Shown one piece after another: positions 8,607 to 16,538 of a stretch of DNA of 64,000 bases (position 1 is its first letter; every line of letters starts with the position of its first letter). Location: NCBI RefSeq assembly GCF_023347275.1, contig NZ_CP094468.1:1984001-2048000 (forward strand), read 5' to 3'. The position numbers were made by a program, and so were the translations under genes. The notes below the pieces were generated by a model. It was not told where the DNA came from. It searched no databases and worked only from the letters and a program-made list of their open reading frames with translations. Origin of the DNA: Faecalibacterium sp. I3-3-89. GTDB taxonomy: Bacteria; Bacillota; Clostridia; Oscillospirales; Ruminococcaceae.

Positions 8607-9122
8607 TCACTCTAAGTTCAGCTTATAATAATGGGCATCAAAATAGGTTTCTTCTCCCCATTTTTTATAGCGCGTTTTTCTGTCCTCTGAAAACCCAAAT
8701 TTGCGAAGTAGCGCAACCGACGCAAGATTGATATCTGCCACTTCTCCCGTGATGGACTTGCCGCCTTCCGCCTTAACCCAGCGAATGATAGCATCAATCA
8801 CTTCGGTTCCGAGGCCTTCTTTCCAATGGTCTTTTGAGACGCAATACCCGATATCGTAATTCTCGTTTTCGGGGAATATGCAACAGGTACCGACAGGCGT
8901 ACCATCCTCTTTCCATTCAGCAACCAGATAATATCCCTCCGGGTTGTCTTCCATCTCATCGACACATTTGAGATACGCTTCATCCATGTTCTCACGGATA
9001 GGGTCGCTCATATACTTCCCGTTTTCTTTGTCTCCCCATAGAGAGAGCGTAAAGTCTTTATCGGATTTCTGCCAAGAACGAATCGTCAATCTTGGCGTTT
9101 CCAAGTTTTTGATAAGAAGCAT
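8607..9122 (-). CDS. GNAT-family N-acetyltransferase (RimJ/RimL-like)
   Basis: A 171-residue acetyltransferase. The N-terminal LETPRLTIRSWQKSD is the RimJ/RimL-type beginning, GYCVSKDHWKEGLGTEVIDA near residues 100-120 is the acetyl-CoA loop (variant of Q/RxxGxG/A), and ADINLASVALLRKFGF is the following helix. Substrate unknown; relatives acetylate ribosomal protein N-termini, small amines or antibiotics. The start at 9122 is preferred over the one 16 codons upstream because GGAGGAG stands 9 bases before it. Base composition is much poorer in GC than the chromosomal genes on both sides, which together with the flanking oriT and tnpV fragment argues for horizontal origin as cargo. Confidence 0.88.
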   Translation of the reverse strand: MLLIKNLETPRLTIRSWQKSDKDFTLSLWGDKENGKYMSDPIRENMDEAYLKCVDEMEDNPEGYYLVAEWKEDGTPVGTCCIFPENENYDIGYCVSKDHWKEGLGTEVIDAIIRWVKAEGGKSITGEVADINLASVALLRKFGFSEDRKTRYKKWGEETYFDAHYYKLNLE

Positions 9123-9264
9123 TGCGTATTGTTCTCCTCCACAAATTCCGATTTGTTGCTCAATTTTCATATTTAAATTATACCATAAAACTTGTGAACA
9201 ATTCTACCGTCATTTTGGACTATATGAGAAAAGTCCGAACAGTTTTCTGCCCGGACTTCCTCGC

Positions 9265-9484
9265 TCAATCATAAATCAATTCGATTTTCACAATTTCCTC
9301 TGCCTGTGCCTTGCAAGCGTTCATCTGCCGTACCCATTCCATTGGGTGTCGGCTTTCAGTTTCTCGGTCATGCCGTTTCGCTTCGCCAACTCCGGCACGA
9401 TCAGCTCCATGCGGTTTCGTGCCGCTTCGTCAATCTTAGCGCAATACTGTCTTACGTACACCCAGCAATGCAGCGAGCCATTTT
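9265..9484 (-). pseudogene. tnpV: TnpV-like transposon protein, 5'-truncated
   Basis: The minus-strand frame ending at the TGA of 9265-9267 reads KIDEAARNRMELIVPELAK, then GMTEKLKADTQWEWVRQM and AEEIVKIELIYD. That is the C-terminal part of the TnpV family, named from mobilisable transposon Tn4451. The frame remains open into the right inverted repeat but has no start codon and lacks the N-terminal half, so the gene is a remnant. The recognition is by remembered family pattern, not a search. Confidence 0.7.
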
Positions 9485-9489
9485 TTATT
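9446..9489 (-). repeat. Right terminal inverted repeat
   Basis: The inverted partner of 8271-8314. Read on the minus strand it gives AATAAAAAATGGCTCGCTGC, a variable six bases, then GGGTGTACGTAAGACAGT. Confidence 0.75.
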
Positions 9490-9494
9490 CAGAT

Positions 9495-10673
9495 TTAAGC
9501 CAGAATGTCGCCCAGCACGCTCTTGCCATCCAGCGTGGAGGCATCCACGCCCAGATAGTCGCAGATGGTCTGTGCGATGGTGCCGAAGCAGAGCTTGGTG
9601 CCGAGGTCAACGCCCGGCTTGACGCCCTTGCCGCAGATGAGGTAAGGCACATACTCGCGGGTGTGGTCGGTGGTCTTGGTGTAGGAGGGGTCGCAGCCGT
9701 GGTCGGCCGTGACCATCAGGATGTCACCCTCCCGCATCCCGGGAATGAAGTCGGCAAGGAACTTGTCGAACTCGGTGGCAGCAGCAGCGTAGCCTGCCAC
9801 ATCGCGGCGGTGGCCGTAGAGCATATCGAAATCGACGAGGTTCACGAAGGCCAGACCCTCGAAGTCGCGGGTCTGCAATGCCTTGGTGAAGGCGATGCCG
9901 TTGGTGTTGCCGGTGGTCTTAATTTTTTCCGTCACGCCCTCGCCGTCGAAGATGTCGAAAATTTTGCCGACCGCGATGACGTCCCTGCCCGCGTCCTTCA
10001 GCAGGTCCAGCATGGTCTTGCGAGGCGGCTTGAGGCTCAGGTCGTGGCGGTTGGTGGTGCGGTAGAAGGTATCGGCAGTATGGCCGAGGAAGGGGCGTGC
10101 GATGACGCGGCCCACGCCGTACTCGCCCTTCAGCATCTCGCGGGCAATTTCGCAATAGCGGTACAGCTCATGCACCGGCACAAGCTCCTCGTTTGCGGCA
10201 ACTTGGAACACACTGTCGGCGCTGGTGTAGACGATGAGGGCATCCTCCCTCATGGCCTGCTCGCCGTAGTCCTTCAGCACCTGTGTGCCGGAGTAGGGCT
10301 TGTTGCAGAGCACCTTATGGCCGGTCTTTTCCTCAAACTCGTGGATGAGGCTGTCGGGGAAGCCGTCCGGGAAGGTGGGCAGGGGTTTCGGGCTGACCAC
10401 GCCCGCAATTTCCCAGTGGCCGATGGTGGTATCCTTGCCCATGCTCTGCTCCTGCAGGCGAGCGAAGGAGCCGGTGGGGGCGGCGTCCTTTTCACCGGCG
10501 GTCACGCCGTCGATGTTGAACAGTCCGAGCTTTTTCAGATTGGGGCAGTTGAAGTTGGGGTGCTTGGCGATGGCGCCGAGGGTGTTGGTGCCCTCATCGC
10601 CAAAGGCGGCGGCGTCCGGCTCTGCACCGATGCCGAAGCTGTCCAGAACGATCAGAAAAACGCGCTTTTCCAT
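9495..10673 (-). CDS. deoB: Phosphopentomutase
   Basis: A 392-residue metalloenzyme of the alkaline-phosphatase superfamily, normal length for DeoB. It begins KRVFLIVLDSFGIGAEPDA (metal Asp), has the phospho-acceptor Thr region DEGTNTLGAI near residue 30, and a C-terminal metal block MVTADHGCDPSYTKTTDHTRE. It interconverts (deoxy)ribose-1-phosphate and -5-phosphate, linking nucleoside phosphorolysis (DeoD at 1-562) to central metabolism. The ATG is at 10673. The gene is monocistronic here: upstream is the divergent pyk gene and downstream is the inserted element. Confidence 0.96.
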   Translation of the reverse strand: MEKRVFLIVLDSFGIGAEPDAAAFGDEGTNTLGAIAKHPNFNCPNLKKLGLFNIDGVTAGEKDAAPTGSFARLQEQSMGKDTTIGHWEIAGVVSPKPLPTFPDGFPDSLIHEFEEKTGHKVLCNKPYSGTQVLKDYGEQAMREDALIVYTSADSVFQVAANEELVPVHELYRYCEIAREMLKGEYGVGRVIARPFLGHTADTFYRTTNRHDLSLKPPRKTMLDLLKDAGRDVIAVGKIFDIFDGEGVTEKIKTTGNTNGIAFTKALQTRDFEGLAFVNLVDFDMLYGHRRDVAGYAAAATEFDKFLADFIPGMREGDILMVTADHGCDPSYTKTTDHTREYVPYLICGKGVKPGVDLGTKLCFGTIAQTICDYLGVDASTLDGKSVLGDILA

Positions 10674-10753
10674 TTACGCTTTCACTCCGTTTCTATAGTT
10701 TCGCGCCCGCTCCCGCCCGGAAAAGGGCAGAAGTGAGACTTTTCCTTATCCTT

Positions 10754-10782
10754 ATTATAGGCGATGGGGCTGTTTTTCGCAA
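10754..10782 (-). promoter_or_regulatory. Promoter for deoB
   Basis: Minus strand TTGCGA (10777-10782), 17 bp spacer, TATAAT (10754-10759); about 80 bp before the deoB start. Confidence 0.65.
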
Positions 10783-10836
10783 TATCGCCCCGGCATCTAT
10801 CACGAAAATTTAAGGTTTTCTTTGCCGAATTTTTTC

Positions 10837-10865
10837 TTGCTCTCTTGTACACAAGCGGTTATAAT
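10837..10865 (+). promoter_or_regulatory. Promoter for pyk
   Basis: TTGCTC (10837-10842), 17 bp spacer, TATAAT (10860-10865). It gives a leader of about 115 bases before pyk. Confidence 0.7.
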
Positions 10866-10917
10866 ATAGATTGGTAAGGTTTGAAATACTACCTGACCGG
10901 GCCGATGTCCGGCCAGA

Positions 10918-10948
10918 AGCCGAGGGGCCTTGTCCGGCCCCTGCGGCT
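10918..10948 (+). other. Hairpin in the pyk mRNA leader
   Basis: AGCCGAGGGGCC pairs with GGCCCCTGCGGCT (one bulged base) over a six-base loop. A smaller CCGG...CCGG repeat lies just 5' at about 10897-10912. No U-run follows, so it is not an obvious terminator; it may stabilise or regulate the message. Confidence 0.5.
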
Positions 10949-10986
10949 CGTCATAGAGGATAAGAAGATATTGTTGGAGGTATATT

Positions 10987-12741
10987 ATGAGAAAAACGAA
11001 GATCATCTGCACCCTTGGCCCGTCCACCGATAAGGACGGCGTGCTGCGCGAGCTGGTCGCCAACGGCATGAACGTGGCCCGCTTCAACTTCTCCCACGGC
11101 TCCTACGAGGAGCACAAGGGCCGTCTGGATATGCTGAAGGCCATCCGCACCGAGCTGGGCAAGCCCGTGGCCGCTCTGCTGGACACCAAAGGCCCCGAGA
11201 TCCGTCTGAAGGAGTTCAAGAACGGCGTCGAGATGCTGGAAGCCGGCCAGACCTTCACCCTGACCACCCGCGAGGTGGAGGGCACCAAGGAGATCTGCTC
11301 CATCACCTATAAGGACCTGCCGCAGGACGTCCACGAGGGCGGTATCATCATGCTGGATGACGGCCTCATCAAGCTGGCCATCAAGAGCGTCTCCGACACC
11401 GACATCGTCTGCGAGGTGCTGAACAGCGGCAAGATCAAGACCAAGAAGGGCGTTAACGTCCCCGGCGTCCACCTGTCCATGCCCTACCTGAGCCAGCGCG
11501 ACCGCGATGACATCATCTTCGGCATCCAGCAGGGCTTCGATTTCATCGCCGCTTCCTTCGTCCGCACCGCACAGGACGTCTACGACATCCGCAACCTGCT
11601 GAACGAGTATGACTCCCACATCCGCATCATTGCCAAGATCGAGAACCGCGAGGGCGTCAACAACATCGACAGCATCCTCGCCGCTGCCGACGCCGTCATG
11701 GTCGCCCGCGGCGACCTCGGCGTCGAGATCGACTTCACCGAGCTGCCCGGCATCCAGAAGAGCGTCATCGACCGCTCCTTCTCCTTCGGCAAGCCCATCG
11801 TCACTGCCACCCAGATGCTGGACAGCATGATGGTCAACCCCCGCCCCACCCGCGCCGAGATCTCCGACGTGGCCAACGCCATCTACGACGGCACCTCTGC
11901 CATCATGCTCTCCGGCGAGACCGCTGCGGGCGCATACCCTGTTGAGGCCCTGAAGACCATGTCCGCCATCGCCGAGCGCACCGAAAACGAGGTGCACTAC
12001 CGCGACAACCGCCTGACCGACGCCGCCGGCCAGATCAGCGTCAGCGACGCCACCGCACACGCCGCCTGTCTGACCGCAAAGGACGTCAACGCCTCTGCCA
12101 TCGTCACCGTGTCCGAGTCCGGCAACACCGCCCGCCTGCTGAGCAAGTACCGCCCCGCACAGCCCATTATCGCCTGCGTCATGGACGAGCAGGTGCAGCG
12201 CCAGCTCTCCATCTCCTGGGGCATCACCCCGCTCATGATGGACCTCGCCACCAGCACCGATGAGCTGATCGAGAAGTCCACCGCTCTGGCCAAGGAGAAC
12301 GGCTACCTCCACGACGGCGAGCTGGCTGTCGTGACCGCAGGCGTCCCCGTGGGCGTCTCCGGCACCACCAACATGATCAAGATCCACATGATCGGCAACT
12401 GCCTGTCCACCGGCGTCGGCATCGGCCCCGATGGCGCTGCTCTGGCTAACGCCACCGGCAAGGCCTGCGTCTGCCACACCCTCGAGGAGATCCGCGCAAA
12501 GTTCAAGCCCGGCATGGTGCTTGTGGTGCCCTCCACCTCTAACGAGATGCTGAGCTACGTCCGCGACGCTGCCGCTCTGGTGGTCGAGGAAGCCGGCCTG
12601 AACAGCCACGCCGCCATCGCAGGCAAGGCCCTGCTCAAGCCCACCATCGTGGGTGCTGTCGGCGCTACCGCCCACATCCGCGACGGCCTGATGGTCGCTG
12701 TGGACTGCGCACACGGCAGCGTCCAGCGCCTGCAGGCCTGA
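10987..12741 (+). CDS. pyk: Pyruvate kinase with extra C-terminal domain
   Basis: A 584-residue enzyme converting PEP and ADP to pyruvate and ATP. The barrel core starts KTKIICTLGPSTD and contains ALLDTKGPEIR, IAKIENREGV and VMVARGDLGVEI with the catalytic Lys/Glu/Asp residues, then FGKPIVTATQMLDSMM. After the allosteric domain (about 350-475) there is an extra ~110-residue PEP-synthase-like swivelling domain ending near LNSHAAIAGKALLKP, typical of Bacillus/Clostridia enzymes. The ATG follows GGAGGTATATT. Codon use is strongly biased to C-ending codons, as expected of a highly expressed gene. luxS follows after 17 bp and is probably cotranscribed. Confidence 0.97.
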   Translation: MRKTKIICTLGPSTDKDGVLRELVANGMNVARFNFSHGSYEEHKGRLDMLKAIRTELGKPVAALLDTKGPEIRLKEFKNGVEMLEAGQTFTLTTREVEGTKEICSITYKDLPQDVHEGGIIMLDDGLIKLAIKSVSDTDIVCEVLNSGKIKTKKGVNVPGVHLSMPYLSQRDRDDIIFGIQQGFDFIAASFVRTAQDVYDIRNLLNEYDSHIRIIAKIENREGVNNIDSILAAADAVMVARGDLGVEIDFTELPGIQKSVIDRSFSFGKPIVTATQMLDSMMVNPRPTRAEISDVANAIYDGTSAIMLSGETAAGAYPVEALKTMSAIAERTENEVHYRDNRLTDAAGQISVSDATAHAACLTAKDVNASAIVTVSESGNTARLLSKYRPAQPIIACVMDEQVQRQLSISWGITPLMMDLATSTDELIEKSTALAKENGYLHDGELAVVTAGVPVGVSGTTNMIKIHMIGNCLSTGVGIGPDGAALANATGKACVCHTLEEIRAKFKPGMVLVVPSTSNEMLSYVRDAAALVVEEAGLNSHAAIAGKALLKPTIVGAVGATAHIRDGLMVAVDCAHGSVQRLQA

Positions 12742-12758
12742 TTTTTAGGAGGCGCAGC

Positions 12759-13211
12759 ATGGAACGCATCGCAAGCTTCTGCGTAGACCACACCAAGCTC
12801 GGCCGGGGTATGTACCTGAGCCGTCAGGACGGCGACGTGCTGACGTGGGACATCCGGATGAAGAAGCCGAACCACGGCGATTATCTCTCCACCGGTGCCG
12901 CCCACACGCTGGAGCACCTTTTCGCCACCTACGCCCGCAACAGCCAGTACAAGGACGGCGTGGTCTACGTCGGCCCCATGGGCTGCCGCACCGGCTTCTA
13001 CCTGCTCACCCGGGGCCTTTCCCCTGCAGAGGCTCTGGCCCTGACGGTGGAGTCCTTCCGCTTCATGGCCGCTTTCGAGGGCGATGTGCCCGGCGCAAGC
13101 GAGGTGGAGTGCGGCAACTACCGCGACATGGACCTGCCCGCCGCAAAGGCAGAGGCCGCCGCCATGCTGCCCGTGCTCGAGGCACTGACTGCCGACGACC
13201 TGCACTACTGA
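12759..13211 (+). CDS. luxS: S-ribosylhomocysteine lyase (AI-2 synthesis)
   Basis: A 150-residue LuxS with the metal motif HTLEHLF (His49, Glu52, His53), GPMGCRTGFYLL with the catalytic Cys, and VECGNYRDMDL supplying the third ligand region near the C-terminus. It splits S-ribosylhomocysteine into homocysteine and DPD, the precursor of autoinducer-2, within the activated methyl cycle. Good AGGAGG site; 17 bp downstream of pyk. No pfs/MTAN gene or AI-2 receptor lies in the window, so a metabolic recycling role is at least as likely as signalling. Confidence 0.97.
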   Translation: MERIASFCVDHTKLGRGMYLSRQDGDVLTWDIRMKKPNHGDYLSTGAAHTLEHLFATYARNSQYKDGVVYVGPMGCRTGFYLLTRGLSPAEALALTVESFRFMAAFEGDVPGASEVECGNYRDMDLPAAKAEAAAMLPVLEALTADDLHY

Positions 13212-13218
13212 TTTTATA

Positions 13219-13260
13219 GCAATTCAACTTTTTAATGCAACAGCAACAGCGTTGAATTGC
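13219..13260. other. Inverted repeat downstream of luxS
   Basis: GCAATTCAAC (13219-13228) is exactly complementary to GTTGAATTGC (13251-13260) with a 22-base loop. No T-run follows. Function unknown. Confidence 0.45.
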
Positions 13261-13317
13261 ATATCGCAAATATGCTGTTTTCATGTTGCACTAATTTCTT
13301 GCCTTGCGATAAAAACA

Positions 13318-13360
13318 AACGAGGCCCGGAGTGGAAACGCTCCGGGCCTCGCTGTTTTAT
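13318..13360 (+). terminator. Terminator of the pyk-luxS unit
   Basis: GAGGCCCGGAG and CTCCGGGCCTC form an 11 bp stem followed by a T-rich tract; it can also serve the convergent lipoprotein gene. Confidence 0.85.
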
Positions 13361-13408
13361 TATTTGTTGTTATGACAGATGAGAAAAGTCATTTCTTCTC
13401 AGTATCAA

Positions 13409-13936
13409 TCATGCTTTTTTGATATCTTCAGCATCCGCAGTGACAACAGCAATACGCCAGGTCTCACCCTCCACTTCGATGGTGGCAGTGCCGATGTAAC
13501 GAACGCTTGCAGGTTTTTTGCCCTTCCCGACGACTGCGCTGTTGATATTACCACCATCATCATCACCATACAATGCTTCGAGCAGAGTGTAAGCCTGCGT
13601 CGTAGCATTATAGCCCTTAGTCTCCGTCTCTGCAAAATAAACAAACTTGTCTTTATAGTCCTTCATGACATCTGCCATGATACCTTTCTTCAGTTCCTCA
13701 AAATCAAAATCTTCACCTTCATGTTCCTTCCCAAACTTGACAGCATACTCTCCAAGCTCTTTTGCCTTACCGTTCAGCTTGGAGTCTGCCTTGTATACTA
13801 TCTCTTGTCCCTTGCTCATATCGCTCAGTACATCTGCAATGGTCTTGGTGCTTGCAGCGTTGCCGCAGCCCGTCAGGACAGACAGGGCCAGAACGCCAGC
13901 GAGGACGACGGCCAGAAGTTTCTTTGCCATTTTCAT
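13409..13936 (-). CDS. Lipoprotein of unknown function
   Basis: A 175-residue secreted lipoprotein: MKMAKKLLAVVLAGVLAL then the lipobox LTGC, so Cys about 23 would be lipidated. The mature part is rich in charged residues, with no recognised domain. The end (about 150-165) reads as beta-like segments RYIGTATIEVEG and WRIAVVTA, reminiscent of small exported DUF4358-type proteins, but I cannot name the family with confidence. The start is the ATG preceded by GGGAGGAAACAAC; the GTG five codons earlier overlaps that ribosome site. Signal peptide wording is nearly identical to the lipoprotein at 59483-60217. Confidence 0.75.
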   Translation of the reverse strand: MKMAKKLLAVVLAGVLALSVLTGCGNAASTKTIADVLSDMSKGQEIVYKADSKLNGKAKELGEYAVKFGKEHEGEDFDFEELKKGIMADVMKDYKDKFVYFAETETKGYNATTQAYTLLEALYGDDDGGNINSAVVGKGKKPASVRYIGTATIEVEGETWRIAVVTADAEDIKKA

Positions 13937-14126
13937 GTTGTTTCCTCCCACATGATGATAAAATGAATTTTAGGGGCCGACCGTCCGTTTCCGACCATCA
14001 GCCTATGAAAGCATTATACCCCCCCCCTCCCCCTGTGATTTTGTCAATATTATTCTTGATTTTCATGATATTCCCAAATTGGCCCTGTATCCGCTATGCA
14101 GGTTTCACAAAATTGCAGAAAAATTT

Positions 14127-14294
14127 GCCCGCTTCGTCAGAGGCTCTCCCCTTGGGAGCAACAGCGACGACCGCCGCCAGCGGCGGAAACAAGGAGGAGC
14201 TGTTGGGGCAGCGGCCAGCAGGATGCAAGCGACAGCGTAGCAGACGCTGGGAGCCGCAACCCGGGCAATGTCACCGAAGGTGACTGAGAGGGCA
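14127..14294 (+). repeat. Dispersed intergenic repeat, copy A (partial)
   Basis: It shares with the 240 bp copies at 30526 and 56158 the blocks GCGACGACCGCCGCC, GGCGGAAACA, GCTGTTGGGGCAGCGGCC, AGCAGGATGCAA and GCCGCAACCCGG. The left end is divergent and the right end reads GAGAGGGCAA instead of GAGAGGTT. It fills most of the gap between the lipoprotein and glyA, which contains no credible gene. Confidence 0.75.
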
Positions 14295-14317
14295 AGGACG
14301 CTGCCAAAAAACAAAAG

Positions 14318-14366
14318 CACAGCGATAACATCAGCTCTGGCAAAAGCCGATATTATCGCTGTGCAG
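14318..14366. other. Hairpin inside the glyA downstream region
   Basis: GCACAGCGATAA pairs exactly with TTATCGCTGTGC across a ~24-base loop. It lies between two blocks of the dispersed repeat. Confidence 0.5.
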
Positions 14367-14387
14367 TTGCTCTCAGAGGACGGGCTT

Positions 14388-14440
14388 GCCCTCTCCGTCA
14401 TTGCTTCGCAATTCCACCTCTCCCAAAGGGAGAGGCTTTT
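14388..14440 (+). repeat. Dispersed repeat, first-module fragment
   Basis: TTGCCCTCTCCGTCA followed by a CACCTCTCCC-AAAG-GGGAGAGG type hairpin resembles the first ~55 bases of the 240 bp repeat. The hairpin abuts the glyA stop and may act as its terminator. Confidence 0.55.
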
Positions 14441-14441
14441 C

Positions 14442-15698
14442 TTATTCGTACAGGGGGAATGCCTTGGTCAGGGCCAGCACGCGGGCGGAGATGTCGTCTT
14501 TCTTCTCGTCGTAGTGCCAGATGCAGTCGGCGATGCAGTCCGCGATGACCTTCATCTCGGCCTCGCCCATGCCCCGGGTGGTGACGGCCGGAGTGCCCAG
14601 ACGGACGCCGGAGGTCACGAAGGGGCTGCGGGTCTCGCCGGGGACCGTGTTCTTGTTGGCGGTGATGTGGACGCTGTCGAGGCGGGCTTCCAGCTCCTTG
14701 CCGGTGCACTCCTCCTCCCGCAGGTCCACCAGCATCAGGTGGTTGTCCGTGCCGCCGGACACCAGCTTGACGCCCCGGGCCTGCAGCTGCGCGGCCATGG
14801 CCTGTGCGTTCTCGATGATCTTACGGGCGTAATCCTTGAACTCCGGCTTGAGGGCCTCACCGAAGCAGACGGCCTTAGCCGCGATGACGTGCTCCAGCGG
14901 GCCGCCCTGCGTGCCGGGGAAGACAGCGGAGTTGATGCGCTTGGCCAGCACGGCGTTGTTGGTCAGGATGAGGCCGCCGCGGGGTCCGCGCAGGGTCTTG
15001 TGGGTGGTGGTGGTCACGACATCGGCATAGGGCACGGGGCTTTGGTGCATCCCGCCGGCCACGAGGCCCGCGATGTGGGCCATGTCCACCATCAGATAAG
15101 CGCCATAGCCGTGGGCGATCTCCGCCAGCTTCTCGAAGTCGATGGCGCGGGGGTAGGCCGAAGCGCCCGCCACGACCATCTTCGGGCGCACCTTCCGGAC
15201 CTGCTTTTCCAGCTCGGCGTAGTCGATGCGGCCATCCTCACCGACGCCGTAGGAGACGAAGTGGTAGTTCTTGCCGGACATATTCACCGGCGAGCCGTGG
15301 GTCAGATGACCGCCCTGCGACAGGTCCATGCCCATGACGGTATCGCCGAGGTCCAGCAGGGCAAAGTAGACGGCCAGATTGGCCTGTGCGCCGGAGTGGG
15401 GCTGGACGTTGGCGTACTTTGCGCCGAACAGCTTGCAGGCGCGCTGGATGGCGATGTTCTCCACCTCATCCACATAGGCGCAGCCGCCATAGTAGCGCTT
15501 GCCGGGCAGGCCCTCGGCGTACTTGTTGGTGAGGATGCTGCCCATCGCGGCCATGACGGCGGGCGAGACGATGTTCTCGCTGGCGATCAGCTCAATGTTC
15601 TCCCGCTGGCGGGTCAGCTCACGGTTCATGGCCGCAGCCAGCTCCGGGTCGGCCTTGTCCACGAGGCCAATGGTATCCATCATATCGTTGTACATCAT
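14442..15698 (-). CDS. glyA: Serine hydroxymethyltransferase
   Basis: A 418-residue PLP enzyme of normal length that converts serine and THF to glycine and 5,10-methylene-THF. Visible: [14 protein letters not shown] at the N-terminus, [14 protein letters not shown], the PLP-binding [13 protein letters not shown], and [14 protein letters not shown] with the Schiff-base Lys near residue 229. It is transcribed away from the formyl-THF ligase/fchA/folD group. The methylene-THF it makes is the substrate of FolD, so the divergent units form one one-carbon region. Start ATG follows GAGAGGGGTA. Confidence 0.97.
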   Translation of the reverse strand: MMYNDMMDTIGLVDKADPELAAAMNRELTRQRENIELIASENIVSPAVMAAMGSILTNKYAEGLPGKRYYGGCAYVDEVENIAIQRACKLFGAKYANVQPHSGAQANLAVYFALLDLGDTVMGMDLSQGGHLTHGSPVNMSGKNYHFVSYGVGEDGRIDYAELEKQVRKVRPKMVVAGASAYPRAIDFEKLAEIAHGYGAYLMVDMAHIAGLVAGGMHQSPVPYADVVTTTTHKTLRGPRGGLILTNNAVLAKRINSAVFPGTQGGPLEHVIAAKAVCFGEALKPEFKDYARKIIENAQAMAAQLQARGVKLVSGGTDNHLMLVDLREEECTGKELEARLDSVHITANKNTVPGETRSPFVTSGVRLGTPAVTTRGMGEAEMKVIADCIADCIWHYDEKKDDISARVLALTKAFPLYE

Positions 15699-15743
15699 AC
15701 ATTACCCCTCTCTGATGCTGATGCTGAGATCAGCTTTTTCTCC

Positions 15744-15772
15744 ATAATACCAGACAACGTAAAATTCTTCAA
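15744..15772 (-). promoter_or_regulatory. Promoter for glyA
   Basis: Minus strand TTGAAG (15767-15772), 17 bp, TATTAT (15744-15749). Confidence 0.6.
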
Positions 15773-15852
15773 CAGCATTTCGCACAAACCAATACGCTTT
15801 GGCCCCTTTCTTTTCGGTCGGATGAAGATATTTCACCCTTCGGCCCAAAGCC

Positions 15853-15881
15853 TTGCTTTTTCTGCGCCCAGCGTTTATTAT
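15853..15881 (+). promoter_or_regulatory. Promoter for the folate operon
   Basis: TTGCTT (15853-15858), 17 bp, TATTAT (15876-15881), reading into the 5-formyl-THF cyclo-ligase gene. Confidence 0.6.
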
Positions 15882-15950
15882 ACATCTATAAAAATCCGTT
15901 CCGGTTTTTGTGCAGTTCTGCCCGCCGGGCGCAGAGAGGGGCGTTTTTCC

Positions 15951-16538
15951 ATGACCATCGCAGAGCAAAAAGCGGCGCAGCGGAAAGCGGGCATTGCAGC
16001 CCGCCGGGCGCTGTCGGAAGCAGACCGGACCTCGGCCAACGCGGCGCTCTGTGCCCGCATCGCAGGGCTGGACTGCTTCCGGACGGCGCAGAACATTCTG
16101 CTCTACGCCGCATTCGGGGGCGAAGCCGACCTCTCCGCGCTGGCCGGACAGGCCGCAGCACAGGGCAAAATACTGGCATGGCCCGTCTGCGGCGAGGGTT
16201 TCTCACTGACCGCCGCCGTGCCGGAGGCCAACGGCTGGGAGGTCGGCGCATATGGCATCCGCACCCCCGTCCTGCGCCGGTCGGCCCTCCTGCGGCCCGA
16301 CCAGCTCGACCTCGTGCTGGTGCCCTGCACAGCTTTCGACGCCGCCTGCCGTCGGGTGGGCATGGGGAAGGGTTACTACGACCGCTATCTTCCCCGCTGC
16401 ACCCGGGCTGTAAAGATCGGCGTCGCCTTTGAGGCCCAGCGGGTGGAGGCGGCGGCTGTGGACGCCCACGACCAGCGGCTGGACGGATTCGTGACAGAGG
16501 GAGGACTTTATTTTGGAACTGACACAACTGAGCTGTGA
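15951..16538 (+). CDS. 5-formyltetrahydrofolate cyclo-ligase
   Basis: A 195-residue MTHFS-family enzyme that uses ATP to turn 5-formyl-THF into 5,10-methenyl-THF, rescuing folate from a dead-end store. The N-terminal KAAQRKAGIAARRAL contains the nucleotide-binding Lys/Arg, and the signature RRVGMGKGYYDRYL lies near residue 140. The start at 15951 follows GAGAGGGGCG. Its 3' end overlaps the TTG start of fchA by 26 bp, so translation is probably coupled. First gene of a three-gene one-carbon operon with fchA and folD. Confidence 0.93.
   Translation: MTIAEQKAAQRKAGIAARRALSEADRTSANAALCARIAGLDCFRTAQNILLYAAFGGEADLSALAGQAAAQGKILAWPVCGEGFSLTAAVPEANGWEVGAYGIRTPVLRRSALLRPDQLDLVLVPCTAFDAACRRVGMGKGYYDRYLPRCTRAVKIGVAFEAQRVEAAAVDAHDQRLDGFVTEGGLYFGTDTTEL

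Larger units (their letters stand above)
8271..9489. mobile_element. TIR-bounded element with oriT, GNAT gene and tnpV remnant
   Basis: About 1.2 kb of clearly lower GC lies between two convergent chromosomal genes, starting 8 bp after the LCP stop and ending 5 bp before the deoB stop. Its ends are imperfect inverted repeats (8271-8314 and 9446-9489). It holds an oriT-like site, one intact acetyltransferase and the C-terminal codons of a TnpV protein. No transposase or relaxase is present, so it would be non-autonomous. I saw no obvious target-site duplication. Whether it moved as one unit or is the relic of a larger mobilisable transposon cannot be told from this sequence alone. Confidence 0.7.

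Noticed and set aside
10871..10986. Attenuator or riboswitch in the pyk leader
   Set aside because: Hairpins are present but no alternative pairing or T-run was found; kept only as a plain hairpin feature.
10951..12714. 587-codon open frame opposite pyk
   Set aside because: Antisense of a highly biased coding sequence, no homologous features.
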